A stretch of 64,000 nt of DNA from Trichobilharzia regenti (Eukaryota > Platyhelminthes > Trematoda > Strigeidida > Schistosomatidae): the NCBI GenBank assembly GCA_944472135.2, contig OX235265.1:41017459-41081458 (forward strand). The letters run 5' to 3'. Both the position numbers and the translations under genes were made by a program. Below the pieces are notes generated by a model that saw only the letters and a list, made by a program, of their open reading frames with translations, was not told the origin of the DNA and made no database searches. Shown here piece by piece: positions 34,236 through 46,819 of the stretch. Numbering within the stretch: the stretch's first letter is position 1; every line of letters starts with the position of its first letter.

Positions 34236-37200
34236 AATCATATCGCACGCAATTTAATACTTTTCTCCTGATTTAAATAATTTCTGACTTCACTGTGACA
34301 GTAGTTTACTCTTTCTTACAGATCAGTTTATTTCAATTAACTGAACTAAAGTGTCTTAAAATTGTTTAATAAACTAATGCAATAGGTTTTAAGGATTGTA
34401 CACAGTTGAACGAAATTTACGGAATATAGTGAACTCATATTGGTCATTTTGAATTTTATCTTGGTTCATTTCAAGTCTATAAACAGAAATTACCTAAATG
34501 AAAGTCATTTCAGTGTATATTTATTTGTATTTATGCTGTGATTTTTCATTGAGACTGGTAGTAAGCAAATATTTTCTTACGATTACAAAACTGAATTCAC
34601 TCACTAAGTCACTAAAAATTATCATGTTCATTCGTTTTTCACTTGGAGGATGTGAATCAACTATTAGGTTGTGGGTTGTTCATCTGATGAGTCTGAACTA
34701 GAACGAAATAATAAGTCTGGGTTCTACACTGAAACTTCATAAAAACCGCTGTCATTCTTCTTCAGTGTTGTTTTTTAAGATTTACATTTTACTTGCACGT
34801 GAAATCTCATGCTAAAATTCAGTAGATGAAAAAGTTCATAAAGTGTTCCCCACCCCCCAGCTCCCATGTACTCATATTTTTGAATATAATTAATTTGACA
34901 CTTAGGTAGACGGGTACATATGCACTATATTTTTAAGTAAAATTTAAAGTACCAATTTGAAATGTTTCACTTTCTTAATGTTTTACTTTTTTCGTTTGTG
35001 GCAAAGTTTTCTTTATTAACACTACTGGTACTAATGTTTTCATTATTATCTTTTTACTACCATTATTATTATTATTATTGATGTTTTTTATGAGATTTAG
35101 CACCAGTAAAATGTTCATTTTTACAACCCGCCCCCCCCCGTCCGTCTGCAGTCATCTACATACCCACTTGTTCTAAGATGAGTGGATATATGGTAGGTTT
35201 TACAAAAAAAGACAAGTGCACCTGGATCATTTTCCTTGTCAGTGTTGTTATTTTTTTGGGTAGTAAGAGATGCGGAGAATACAACTACTACCAACAGTTC
35301 TGGTAGCTTACTCTTATTCTGTACACATGATGGATTTTTTTTAAAATAACATTAATATTACTTCCACTGTCGATAATGATCCTTTTATTATTATCATTAT
35401 TACTGTTGTATTAGTATTATAGAATATACCTCCTTTATGAACAAAAAGGGGATATTAATGTCTACAAAACACAATTTGTAGATTGTTAACTGACAGAAAA
35501 TGGGAAAAAAAGCATATTTTTTTACACGCGACAATTCTTAACACACTTTTACTCTCTATAAGTCCGTCTGCAAAAAAAAAGGAACGAAAAATCTACATTT
35601 GTTTTTCAGCGCTACTAGTCTACACACACACACATATTATAGTCCCCTCTGAACTCGTCATTATACGCATAAATGTCTAGGAATATATATGCAAAGCCTC
35701 AGACACACACACACACACTCTCTTTCACACACACAAACAGCAAGCACATTTACACCTTTTTCATATTTTAACACTTCTATTTATTATCCATCTAGCTATC
35801 TATCAAACGAATTGTTTAAATCAATGAAAGGTGCTATCTAAGTTATTTCTTTTTCACCCTCTCTGTCTTTCTCTGTGCTTTCTTTAAAGCTTTTTGAAAA
35901 AATAGTATCACAATTCTCTGTCGTACAAATAAAAATACTCTCCACTATCAATAACATCACCGAAGATTAGTTGATTTGTGTAATGGTGATATTAAGGAAG
36001 ATAAATGAGGAACATAGGTGTTAACGTACCTAGAAAAGAAAGTAGAAAGCGACAACTAGTGAGTATGAAACGATCCTATGCATAGAAAGGTATCCACGAT
36101 CCTGCTTCATCTTATTCCCTGTCTCACTTCGACATCTCCCTTCGTGAAAACAACAATACCACCATACTTTGATATACAGCAGTGTACTGAAGTAAAATAT
36201 ATAAAAAATAGTAACATACCACAATATTACAGTTTACCATGCATGCATGTAAAAAGAAAAAATATCAAAATTCATTATTCCAATGTTAAAATGTCAATTT
36301 TTTAAAAATAACAACCACAAAATAACGCGTCAGTGTTAATGCATTCCTCGCCTACATTTTACTCTTTCTTTATACATTGTAATAATGCATAGGACACAGA
36401 GCTCTAGATCATTTTAAAAGATTGAACATTTATGATAACAGAGGTGAAGATTTTCACACTTCCCATAACACAGTGTTGAATGTGTTCACCCGCGTGCTAA
36501 CTTTTGTGTGCGTGTGTGAATATGTGTGTGTGTGTGTGTGTTGTGCGATCTATCCAAAAACGGCTGCATTAAAGCACAGTTAGGAATTATCTACGATGCA
36601 TGGAAGCGTAAGGTGGAAAGATATTTTACATGAACAAGTGGACTAGACGTAATAAAGAAGATAACTTCACACACACATACACACACACAGTCACACACGT
36701 TAATTTTTATTACTACAAGGATATTTATTCTGATAAGTTTATTAAGTAAAGCAAAGAAAAAGGATAATCTATACATACATGTTATAATTTACCATCTTAT
36801 TATACATACATCATCGCCATTTTGTTCTAGTGGGAAAGTGAGAGAACATGCTTCAGCGATATTGTTTATTGAAACAATAACAATGGTAATAATTATTATT
36901 ATCTTGCCTATTTTCTTGTTATTCACAATGGCTTCACAAATTTATCTCTTCTGTCTTATCTACATTAGGGTTATTCGATGTACGTGAACATACAATAATG
37001 CACGCATTCTACATGTCAATGTGTATACTTGTAATTTTAGGGAATGTGAAAGTCAAAATTGCCACCTATGTACAATGAATTAATTTAAACATAGATTGAA
37101 ATTTTCACAGATAAAGTGTCCGTGATTATTACTATTTGAATTATACTGATAGGATTTAACAATGATTAATGACTCATTGATGTAAGAATAACAATAATTT

Positions 37201-37422
37201 ACACGTACAAAACATGGATTCATTACAAGATCTCATAAAAAAAAGTATGTATTTGTATTTTATTTATGATAGAATGCAATAAAACAATGGAATGGTAGAA
37301 AGAATTACCAATACTTGTGAAATACTTCTTTTTTAAGTCTTGTTATGACCAGAGTCCCGTAGTGTATTCAATGAACTGACTCGGTTTCATTTTTTCACTC
37401 AGGTAAAAGTGTGTCAAACAAT
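34236..37422. other. Low-complexity intergenic tract with CA/GT runs
   Basis: No gene seen. It holds a poly-C run (35140-35150), ATT runs (about 35060-35080), CA runs (about 35621-35634, 35701-35720, 36668-36690) and a GT run (36520-36543). CA and GT tracts on one strand about 1 kb apart could pair in single-stranded form. Confidence 0.6.
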
Positions 37423-37435
37423 ACTTTAAAGGATA

Positions 37436-37801
37436 TTATTATTTCCTTAAGTTCCTATAGGAACATAGGGCTTCAGCCGAACGTCTCCATTGCGTTGGGT
37501 TCTCCATCAACCTTTTCACCTGGCTTCACACGTCTGTCCACATGCATTCATCTCCTCTTCAAATGACCTCCCCCATGTCACCCTTGTACTGACGACCTAT
37601 TAACTCACCTCTTCCCATTCGGGTTCCATTCGAACAATGGCCTGGCGTGTGATGTCACTCACCTGATGGTTTCCTCAGAGTATGGCCAATCCACCTCGAT
37701 TTCTTCCTGCTTATTTGCTGCACAACCGGTTCCTGGTTGGTTCACTCCCAGAGATTCCTATTGCTAATCTTTTCTGGCCGGCCATCTGATCTTGATTATT
37801 G
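37436..37801 (-). mobile_element. RTE-like 3' fragment (subfamily i), 13-bp TSD
   Basis: A short copy of the C-terminal region and tail, flanked by exact ACTTTAAAGGATA at 37423-37435 and 37802-37814. Confidence 0.85.
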
Positions 37802-37892
37802 ACTTTAAAGGATACTTCTCCAAATAAATTAAATGTCGTCATAAAATACTGAAAGCAAAACGTCTATTTCGGATAATCTAATCAGTGAAGTC

Positions 37893-38133
37893 GTATGCGT
37901 CAATTGCACAGCAGGAGAATGCTAGCCAGCCACGCAAGTGCTTCACAGTTCCACCTCCCGCCCACGTACTTCTTTACCTCGTTAAGCCACTAATAAGACT
38001 GGTAAAGAGGGAAGGTTGGGCATGAGGGTAGCAACCCTATCTCGTAAAAAAAAATAAACACCACTGCTAACGAAACTTCAAAGCTCTAGCTTGACGCCCT
38101 GTGTTCCACTGAGGAACGTAAAGGAAAAATGAA
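37893..38133 (+). mobile_element. tRNA-derived SINE, family B
   Basis: The head is diverged but recognisable. The body has GACTGGTAAAGAGGGAAGG, and the tail has CCCTGTGTTCCACTGAGGAACG and an A-rich end. Confidence 0.75.
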
Positions 38134-38789
38134 AAAAATCAGTGCAATTCTATCTCATGTGTTTGACCATTTTATAGTAATCTTATGACTTTGTAATAAT
38201 ATCAAGCAAAGACATACTGGTCTTATCAAAACTTATTAAATATAGTTATTATTCTCTCAATGAGATTCAAATTTATCACTATAGTCTTCAAAACACTGCC
38301 ACTTAGATGGGCACTGTGTGTGTGTGACCGAGTGTCGACAAGTTCAGTCAGTGGTTGAAGGAATCATTTCACATTAGACTTCTTTGAAGCAGACCATTTT
38401 ATAACTGCTTTTAAATCTATCATATAGAAATGTTAAAGAAACAGTAGAATATTTTGAAGTCTGTGATATTCCTAAGGAGATTTAGACCAATAGAGACTTA
38501 AATCATAATGGCAATAAAAATTTGCTTCAAATAATATTATTAATAGCACTATTACTATTCCCATGATGTTATATTTTATCTTACCTTGGCAACAATCATA
38601 GATCTCGTGTGTTTGAAGAATAACTCAATCAATGTGGAAAGTAAGTTTTAAATGTACCTCTGCGGGGGTGAAGTTAAAATTGAACAAACTCCTAACATTC
38701 TTTAATATCATTATTATTATTTCGATCACTAGTGCCTAAAAATTTAAAAGAGTGAACAATAAAAAATTGATCAACAAGATAACAATGTC
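38134..38789. other. Intergenic, nothing recognised
   Basis: No supported feature. Confidence 0.4.
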
Positions 38790-39435
38790 TTGGTCATGCA
38801 TGAATGTTCAAGGTTAGAAAAATCTATATGGATGACACGATAGAGAATGAATTAAATTCATTATGTGAAACTCTACTGAAGAACGAATACCCACTGAGAT
38901 TCTTCGACAAAAACAGGAAGGAAATGCCTCCGTCGCCAAAAATCACAACTTTTCCTAAGAAAACTCTCTTCATGAATCTGAAATTCAAAGGGGACAACGA
39001 AAAAGAAACCGATTTTCTAAATGTCTGAAGAAGACATTTCAAGCAGTTACCTTACGCATCACACTCTCCAGCAGACAATCATTCCAGTCTAACGTTAAGG
39101 ATAAGATATCGCTTTTGGCCACCTCAGTGTGTATTTATCAGTTTACTGGTTCGTGTAAAGCAAAGTGTATTGGCCGTATGCAACGTTAAGTCCCAAAAAG
39201 TATCCTGGAATACTGTCCAGCTTGGTTAGCCAAAGCAGAAAAAAGAACTCCAGCAGCTCTGTTTTCAAACACCTCGTCAACTGTGGAAATCGGACACCCC
39301 CGCATGAATGCTTCACAGTGCTACATAGAGTTCCTCAATAGCATACGAAAGGAATTGGAATACGCCATCTATACATAGCTGAATCATTGGCCATTCGGGA
39401 CCTAAAACCTGAACTCTGGATTCAAAAGCACTAAA
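38790..39435 (+). mobile_element. Penelope-like element remnant (linker and endonuclease)
   Basis: The frame 38804-39028 gives the linker (TIENELNSLCETLLKNEYP, LFMNLKFKGDN). After frameshifts one reads QFTCSCKAKCIGRMQR, where SYIG has become KCIG, then EYCPAWLAKAEKRTPAALF. Near 39379-39430 follows AESLAIRDLKPELWIQK and a stop. It has the same lineage features as the copy at 12989 and is dead. Confidence 0.7.
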
Positions 39436-40587
39436 TGTATTTACTAGCCATACCGTGGCCAGAGTAATGTTCTCACCATAACTTTGCTTCACTCTATTAT
39501 TTAAGTTTACAATTATTATTATTATTATTCTCATTATCCTTATTTTACTATCGCTCTGTTAATGTTTATTAATAACGCTGCATTATCATACAGATTTTAT
39601 AAAAACAATTTGTCGTCTTTGCAGTAGTTTTTCGTCCACTCTGTACAATCATACTGATTAGTCATCTTCTCACACTTATTGCGTCAACCCAACTTCAACC
39701 CCCTTCCCTAATTTCTAATTAGCCATCTCTTTCCAGATTACACCTTACATTTTGTAATACATTTCGAGGACAAATTTCACCGGTATCTTGTGAATTCTTT
39801 GTTAAATATAATTATGATTACACAGCTTATGAAAATGAATCGTCGAAAAGAAAATTTTCTTCACTGTTCATGTCTTTTTCTTACGACTCAGTTTGGGAAT
39901 ATTCCATTCATAGAAAATTTAGTCAGAAAACTGTCAAGCTTTGTCAAAAGTAGTACCATATCAGCCTTGAAAATCTCTAACCTCCATTAAGGAAGGTATG
40001 CGATATCTGGTTGCATTTTTCTCTGAGATGGTAGTCACTAATCTCAGGCTTTAGGCGGTGTGACTCAAAATCTTTCGTTTACTGTTCTTCAGTGATGAAT
40101 ATTTCATTTTTATTCGCCATTTCTCTTTCCGTTTCTTTCTGCTTACCTTCTCATCTCTTCTGTTCCAATATCTTCATTAAATATAAAAAAATGTTATAAG
40201 GTTCTTCTGTTGTGCCTATCCAGTAGGGTGATGAGCACTCCACTTTTGAGGTACTAAGTCAGTTCAAGTTTATAATCCAGATAGTAAATATGTAGAAGTA
40301 TCACAATGAATCGTATGTTCACACTTTTCTTTAAATGAAATAAGTATGGATATTTCTGAACTACCTTAAGATCTAAATCAATATCATTTATTACAGATGC
40401 AACTAGATTATTAAAAATGCAATCAGGGAGATTGTAAAACATGGTCTACTACTAACCACGATCATGTCGTGGAAGACTTTGACGACTTTTCAACATACCT
40501 TTTTATTAAGAATTGACTTCAGTTAAAAAATCATTGAGAACAAGGAGCTTGGAATTCTTTACTTGTATTTATTTATTTATTATTTAT
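39436..40587. other. Intergenic, nothing recognised
   Basis: An ATT run is at about 39513-39530. No gene seen. Confidence 0.4.
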
Positions 40588-41850
40588 TGTTCCCTTGGGT
40601 TCCTAGTGGAACATAGGGCTTCAACTGCACGTCTCCAATCGCTTATGTCTTCCTTCTGCTGTACTTATCACCTGCATCCATCCATCTTATTCCATACTAT
40701 CTCAACTCCTCCCTCTTCATACGATCTCCTCCGTGTCACCCACCCTTGCACTGACGACCCACTCGCCACTTCCCTCTCTTTTGGCCTGGCTCCACTCGAC
40801 CAATGGCCTGACGCGCGCACGATGTCACCCAGTGGCGGCCTCCTCAGCCACGAGTGTCCAATCCATCCATCCATCTCCACTCCATCTCCTGCATATTTGT
40901 TAGTTGGCGATTGGTTGGTTCTTGTTTTGTTTGTTTGTCTGTTCCCACAGTTTCCAATAGTTGGTGATTCTGGTGATTCCGACCCGGCCATCTCATCTTC
41001 ATTCAGTATAGATCCAGTGAAGACAGTTGTTGGTTGATAAAGGTAGCGTCTGCAACAGGCTGTTAGAAATATTCTTTGTGACCCGAACGGCCAAGTTTCT
41101 GATCTGTATAGAAGAAGTGACTGACTTGACGCTGTTTGTATTGAAAATCCGACTGAATTTTGTTGTTCATTCTGGCTGAGTGATGAAGATTTCCAGATTG
41201 GGTGTTTCAGGTTGACGAATGTGTTTCCCGCATGCCTTCCCGATTCGATTCTCGCTCGATTTAACATCGTCGTCCATTCCAACTGCCTGTAGTTGAGACA
41301 ATGCTCCGTAGATAAGTGAGTGAATGAAGTAACCTCTTTCAAATCCCTCCAGTTGATGGTGATCGGTGCTGGATGTGGATGCTGTTGTTGTCGTTGGTGG
41401 TGGTCGTTGGTTATTTTCATAACCTCCGTCTTGAACATTCACCTATGTTCACCTGGAGTCCTGTTTTGGCTGGCTGCTTCTTCGACCAGTTTGTCGGTGC
41501 GTTTTCGCTTGTAAGTATTTAATTTTGTGTGACATCAAACATAAATCATCCAGGCGCGATATCCAGGTCTTCTAGGTTCTTCACGTCGGTTTGTCCAGGA
41601 TATCCTTTTCTTCTCGTTTCCCACTGTCTGACGCATAATCCAGTCCACCACAATTAGGAATATCATTCATTGGTGATAAGAAACACCCTTGTCTGACTCC
41701 TGTGTTTACTCCAAATGCCTCTCTGAGGTTTCCGTTGTGGATGACTTGACATGTGCAGTTGTCGTACAGCTGTTGAATAAGGTAGATGAATATTTGGGGT
41801 ACGCCATAGTACTCCAGTAGTTTCCAAGTTACTTTGGGGTCAACGCTGAC
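40588..41850 (-). mobile_element. RTE-like element, micro-duplicated subfamily (ii')
   Basis: It covers the same span as 17532-18819 and shares many of its 4-nt duplications (CACTCACT, AACCAACC, GGTGGGTG in the element's sense). It also shares the 4-nt insertion that breaks FADD near 41551-41565. Motif B (GVRQGCFLSP) is readable near 41690. Reading frames are scrambled. Confidence 0.8.
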
Positions 41851-43159
41851 TCAGTACTCTGTACGGCATCAAGCTTCATGCCGTTAAGTGACTGATGACC
41901 TCTTATTTGACTTGTTTTTCAGTAGGCTAACTCACAGCGATGTTACTGTCTGAACAAAAATTATATAACAACTTTAATGAACAGTGGGAATAATTCAAGT
42001 AGAATGAGGATGACCCATCTAGTAACTTTAGGTAACCTCAGTAATTATAATAATACAATGTGCATCATTTTCCGAGTCAATAAAATGTGCTATTTATTCG
42101 ATTATTTAAAAAAAAAGCAGAAAGTTATTTAATTTCTATGCTGCTTAAGGCTGTAATTATTAAATTAAATTGACTGCCATTTTTACTGCCTCTGCTAGTA
42201 TGACTCTGTGATGCTGTCATCAGTAGGTGGTACTGCTTCACACATCAAATAAATTACTTCTACAATAAAGAATGCTGTTTTTATCATTTGATAAAAGTTG
42301 CTTTGAAATTAAATTCCACTCACCAGTATGTCAATTAATCAGCAGGTGCTATTATTATTATGATTATTATTATTATTTGTGTGACATATATCATGCAAAA
42401 AACGGTTTCTTTTATAATACTGTAGCAGTTCAAACTTATCTTTTTAATAGATGTGAATTAAAAATTGGGAACCAGAAGAGTGAAAGACCTAGTTAAGCGG
42501 AAAATTTACACGTTGATAACAGTGATAATCACGTTCATGCAGAGACAAGAAAATGCTGCACTAAAGTTTAAATTCTCTACAATATATGACTGCAATTTGT
42601 GGAAATATCAGATGATAGCATCAATCATAACTCTCACTGATTTATTTCTGTTTAGTAAATGTAGCGTAAAGGAATATGATGCTTATTCTAGAATTCTAGA
42701 ATTATTCACTAACCTAAATCTTATGTGATAGTTATATTCCCCTGTATTTTTCCCCTGTATAAGTAAAGTAAAATGTCCAGTTCGTACTTTTATGTGGATT
42801 CATTCATTACTTTCAAGATGCATTTTCCAAAGTTCTTGTAATAATCTCTTTTGGATAAGGTCCATAAATTCACTTGTAAGGGAAAAAAAATTGTTGATTT
42901 TATTGTATGGTTGGAGGTTGGGGACTGTGGGTTTTGGATTTACCATCTGTTGTAAAGTCCACCTTGATACTTAAAAGTCACTGTTTCAATCTCTCAAAAG
43001 GTTGTGGTTGAGCAACACTAAAGATTCCTAAGTTTAGGTGAAGTAGCTTATAAATGCGCTTCCCGTTCAGGGTTGATTTCAGTTTGTTTAAATGTTAACA
43101 TTGAAAACAAACGTCAATTTTCATATTACTAAAGTAACGTAAATGTTGTGTATATGGAA
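41851..43159. other. Intergenic, nothing recognised
   Basis: Short frames (42272-42496, 42465-42728) show no family resemblance. Confidence 0.4.
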
Positions 43160-43500
43160 GTACTAAGCAACAGGGATCTCTGGGAGCGAACCAACCAGGA
43201 ACCGATTGTAAAACAACTAGGTAGGAAGAAATGGAGATGGATTGCCCATACGCTGAGGAAACCATCAAGTGACATTACTAGACAAGCCATCTCTCGAGTG
43301 GAACCCGAAAGGGAAGCTGCGAGTTGGTCTTCAGTGTGACGATGGGGTGACTTGGAAGAGGTGATGTGAAGAGGAGATGAAAGCATGTGGGCAGACTTGG
43401 AGCGGGGTGAAAACGTTAGCAAAAAAACGAAGGCAATGGAGATGCGCAGCTGAAGCCCTATTTTCCTTTAGGAATTAAAGGATATAATAAATAATAATAA
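43160..43500 (+). mobile_element. RTE-like 3' fragment (subfamily i)
   Basis: The C-terminal [19 protein letters not shown] region and the tail TTTTCCTTTAGGAATTAAAGG plus an AAT run. Confidence 0.8.
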
Positions 43501-43605
43501 GCAAAATAACCGTCGTTTCTTTCTTTCCCAATATCTAGATGCATGTGAAATCTTAAAGCATACTTATATCAATAAAGCGAATATCGATACTGTTTAAAAG
43601 ACTAC

Positions 43606-43815
43606 TCACTGAGAAACACTGATCTCCTGTAGAAATATGTAGGCCCGAATAGCTCCATGGTAATATCTCTAATTGCAGCGCTTGGTGATCCGGGTTCGAA
43701 TCCCAGACAGGGTATGAGTTCCATAAAGATAGCAGATACACCTTGCTGACAAGTGTCGACAAGCACGAAACCTAGATCAAAGGCTTCCTGCTGGTTGTGT
43801 ACAACCACTTAAAAT
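43606..43815 (+). mobile_element. Hammerhead SINE, family C, simple form
   Basis: The tRNA-like head (AATAGCTCCATGGT) and box B GGGTTCGAATCCC are followed by a hammerhead-like segment: CCTTG, CTGACAA (43746-43752), the GTGT/GCAC stem II region, GAAA (43767-43770), CCTAGATC, AAAGG. One core base differs from CUGANGA (G to A). It lacks the hairpin attached to the copy at 5109. Confidence 0.7.
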
Positions 43816-44273
43816 CGCGATGAATAACAAGATATAAGATGTTAATCAGACAAAACCCACCCTCCATTCTTATTGGTTAAACTTGTTCTTTATATATGCA
43901 CTGAACTCTAAGAGTTATGATTTGCCTTACTGACTAAGATATACAGGATACAAATATCACGTTTTGTTAACCCTAACAATAATTTTCATCCGACATTTGA
44001 AACTACAACCAAACACTGTCGAAGGAGGGTGAATCCCACGGAATACTATTCACCAGATAAGAATTGTGTATCATCAGTGACGATTGTCATTAAATCTTAA
44101 ACCACTAACTGTTCTGTCTTTTCACCGAAATCTAACAAATAAAGATAAAATTTCACTAAGAACACATTCAAGTTCCCTAAATGAAACTGTACTCCAGTAC
44201 GTCTCTGTTACTTTGTCTAGTGCTGACCAACTTTAACAGTCACTGTTCTGGATGATCATAGCTTATCTACTAA

Positions 44274-44680
44274 TATTTCAAGTATTGGTTTTGTAGGGAT
44301 TTTGTTTGATTGCATGAAGGATTTCATCATGAGCTGACATCAGTTAAAGAACCACAGGGAAACCTGGGAGTACTGGATAGTTGTTTCGTCAGCCTAATTT
44401 GGGACTCTTCAATGGTACGCATCCGCCGGGGTTCGAGCCCGGGACCTCCTGGTTACAAGGCGAGCCCGTAGACCATTGAGCCACTGGGACCAGCTAATCC
44501 AATGGTCCGTGAACTCTAACTTCTGCCAATTCATGACATAGAGCGACCATTTCTTAATGTCTTCTTCAATGAGTTACTGTCTTGCCTTCAACCTGCTGTG
44601 TCCTCCTGGTCACGATTTCCCACTAGAACCCCAGGTTAACTTCCAGAATAGGGCTAGTCGCTAGTGAGCATCAAATTAAT
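44274..44680 (-). mobile_element. Sm-alpha-like hammerhead SINE, long form
   Basis: Read on the - strand, a 5' extension of about 180 bp is followed by a tRNA-like head with box B GGGCTCGAACCCC. The hammerhead-like segment comes next (TTGAAGA core variant, GAAA at 44384-44387 in reverse), then a tail ending CCAATACTTGAA at 44275. Confidence 0.75.
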
Positions 44681-44907
44681 TTTCAAGTATTGGTTTCGTA
44701 GGGATTTTGTTTGACTGCATGGAAGAAGTTACAATTCCAGGACCATTGGTTTGAGTCCCAGTGGCTCAAATGGTCTACGAGCTCGCCTTGTAACCAGGAG
44801 ATCCCAGGCTCGATCCCTGGTGGGTGCGTACTGCTGAAGAGTTCCAAAGTAGGCTGGTGAAACAGCTGTCCCAGGTTTTCCAGTGGTTTTCTAACTGATA
44901 TTTACCA
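44681..44907 (+). mobile_element. Sm-alpha-like hammerhead SINE, head-to-head with its neighbour
   Basis: It opens with an inverted tail piece (44684-44737) and then runs forward through the tRNA-like head and ribozyme. CTGAAGA (44834-44840) and GAAA (44859-44862) are both intact and stem III is ACAGCTGT; stem II is poorly paired. The forward tail is truncated near CTAACTGATATT. Confidence 0.75.
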
Positions 44908-45960
44908 AGAGTCATTGCAAAGATAAAACAGTAGTAGGAGGAGTAGTAGTAGCCTTCAATCTTGTTATAATTACTTTATTCCCTTTTAACCAAGTCAATA
45001 CTGCTGTAATAAGTCATTTCAGGAGCTGCCGTTATACTCCACTTCAGGAATTAAGTCTTCACTTCAGTCTATGTTATCATCTTAAGTAGAAAAATGTCAC
45101 CACACCCATCGTCAGAATTTATCTTTTCTTCAACTTTCCGCATTAATCAATAATGCCAACCTATTACCTTCAGACCAGATCGGAATATTTCAGTATTCAG
45201 AAGTAATTCAGTTACTGGGTGTTTAAATCGAATTCCACTCATTAATCCTAACAGAATATTTTCACACTCTCTTCACATTTTTATACAACTATTTATCTCA
45301 TCTGACAGATTAACATTCATTTTCAAACAAAAAGTTGATAGTTCTAAGTTGATAAGAGTGTCATGTTAAGCTTCATATCTTGATTACATCATCAGTCGGT
45401 AATAATAATAATAATAATATTAATAATATTGACAGCGTATTGCTCCTGTGGAGGTGAATATTCATTTAGCCACCCACTCGCCTCCCCTCCCCTCTCCATA
45501 GGGAAATCAGAATGCCTATGAATTAATTCAATGTTATTTTCTCATTATTCATAATAACAGCAGTTGAAATGGGGTGCAATTTCAACAATGACTCACTGAA
45601 GTGTTTATCAGCCATTTGAAATCAAAAAAATTTATACTCTTCACTTTCACTCTTATCATCATCACCATCATTATCATTTAAAGTAGCAGCATTCACAGCA
45701 AAAGTGTAAGCATGCAGCATTCATTCCAGCAAAACGCGTTTCCCTTTTTCCTCTATAGGATAATTTCAATCAGATAGATATACGGTCATAAATACTGCCA
45801 TTGCATTTTGTTTATTTGTTTGAATGCATAAACATAAATGTGAAGTGAAGTGAAGTGTGAAAAGGAGAAGGAAGTTGAAGCAAAAATACACATCAACCAG
45901 CCAATCATATTTAAGTGCGGTGATTACACCTGGCATAAAATATAGGGAGAAATAAAATCC
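44908..45960. other. Upstream intergenic region of the HAND gene
   Basis: No repeat family recognised. An AAT run is near 45402-45420 and GTGAA is repeated four times at about 45840-45860. Confidence 0.4.
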
Positions 45961-45966
45961 ATTTTC

Positions 45967-46076
45967 CTATTTGATGAAAGACAAAAAGAAGGTGAAAAGA
46001 AGAGACAGGGGGGTGGGGTGGGAGAGGGAAAACGAGATGAATGGGTAGAAAAACAACAGAAAGATAAAATAAGAAA
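45967..46076 (+). promoter_or_regulatory. Purine tract with G-quadruplex motif upstream of HAND
   Basis: About 110 nt of almost pure purine lies directly upstream of the TATA box. Positions 46008-46028 read GGGGGGTGGGGTGGGAGAGGG, four G-runs with loops of 1-3 nt, which fits the standard quadruplex pattern. Any regulatory role is inference. Confidence 0.5.
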
Positions 46077-46086
46077 TAAATTCTGA

Positions 46087-46096
46087 TATATAAATA
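46087..46096 (+). promoter_or_regulatory. TATA box of the HAND gene
   Basis: TATATAAATA lies 64 nt upstream of the start codon, a distance that would place transcription start near 46115-46122 and leave a 5' UTR of about 40 nt. Confidence 0.6.
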
Positions 46097-46159
46097 GTGC
46101 CAGTATTCTCAGCAGTGTTCACCTACAGAATATTATTATTGTTATTGCTGTTTTATAAA

Positions 46160-46819
46160 ATGGATATTGAAGATAATCCATATCATCAGAGGAAATCAAT
46201 GAATCAATCATTTCTGGAATCGATCATTGAAAAACACTTTTATTCTTCAAATTATAATCGAAGTGATAGTCAAGAAATTGATATCCTACTGGAATCTCCA
46301 TCAAGTTCTAGTCAATTTTCAACAGTACAACAACGTCAACAACACTCTACTCCTTTGACATTATCAGAACATCAAAATTCTTATGAAACGATAGAATCAC
46401 TCACTCAACTGAATGATTATTCTTTAGTGAATCAACTAAATCCATCTGTCTGCTATCAGTCGAATAATTTAAGTGGCTACATCCATATTAGTAATGATAA
46501 TAACTGTAATCATCTTACGTATATGAGTACTCCATATGCTAAGCGGGAATTTGTTAATCAACAAAGAAATGATGAAGACTTCTTCGATTATTCATCTTTT
46601 GATGCTGGGAAGACAACAGTTACAATACCAACTTCGATAATCAACAGAATCGAAAATAGACAATCTGAAAATTTTCAATCACAGTTTCAAAACAGTGAAC
46701 CACTGGTAAACCAACTCATTGTCACTTCACCTGATCAAATTTCTCCATTCATTCAGGAAGTTCGCACAGAAGAAAACTTATCTATAAAATATCCTCGAAA
46801 TTCTCCTGTTGTACAGAAT
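46160..46819 (+). CDS. HAND: HAND exon 1
   Basis: The ATG at 46160 is the first in-frame Met. The frame is closed upstream by TAA at 46091, and the start context is AAAATGG. The exon gives 220 codons with no recognisable domain and ends ...CAGAAT before the donor GTAAGT (46820). Confidence 0.9.

Noticed and set aside
35600..36700. CRISPR-like or satellite array in the CA/GT region
   Set aside because: Only simple dinucleotide runs; no regular repeat-spacer structure.
40513..41037. 174-codon open frame
   Set aside because: Antisense shadow of the RTE copy at 40588-41850.
42465..42728. 87-codon frame starting MGTRRVKDLV
   Set aside because: No homology recognised and no supporting signals.
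46097..46159. Start of HAND at the upstream GTG
   Set aside because: A GTG start is not expected here; the first in-frame ATG is 46160, with good context and a TATA box at a suitable distance.
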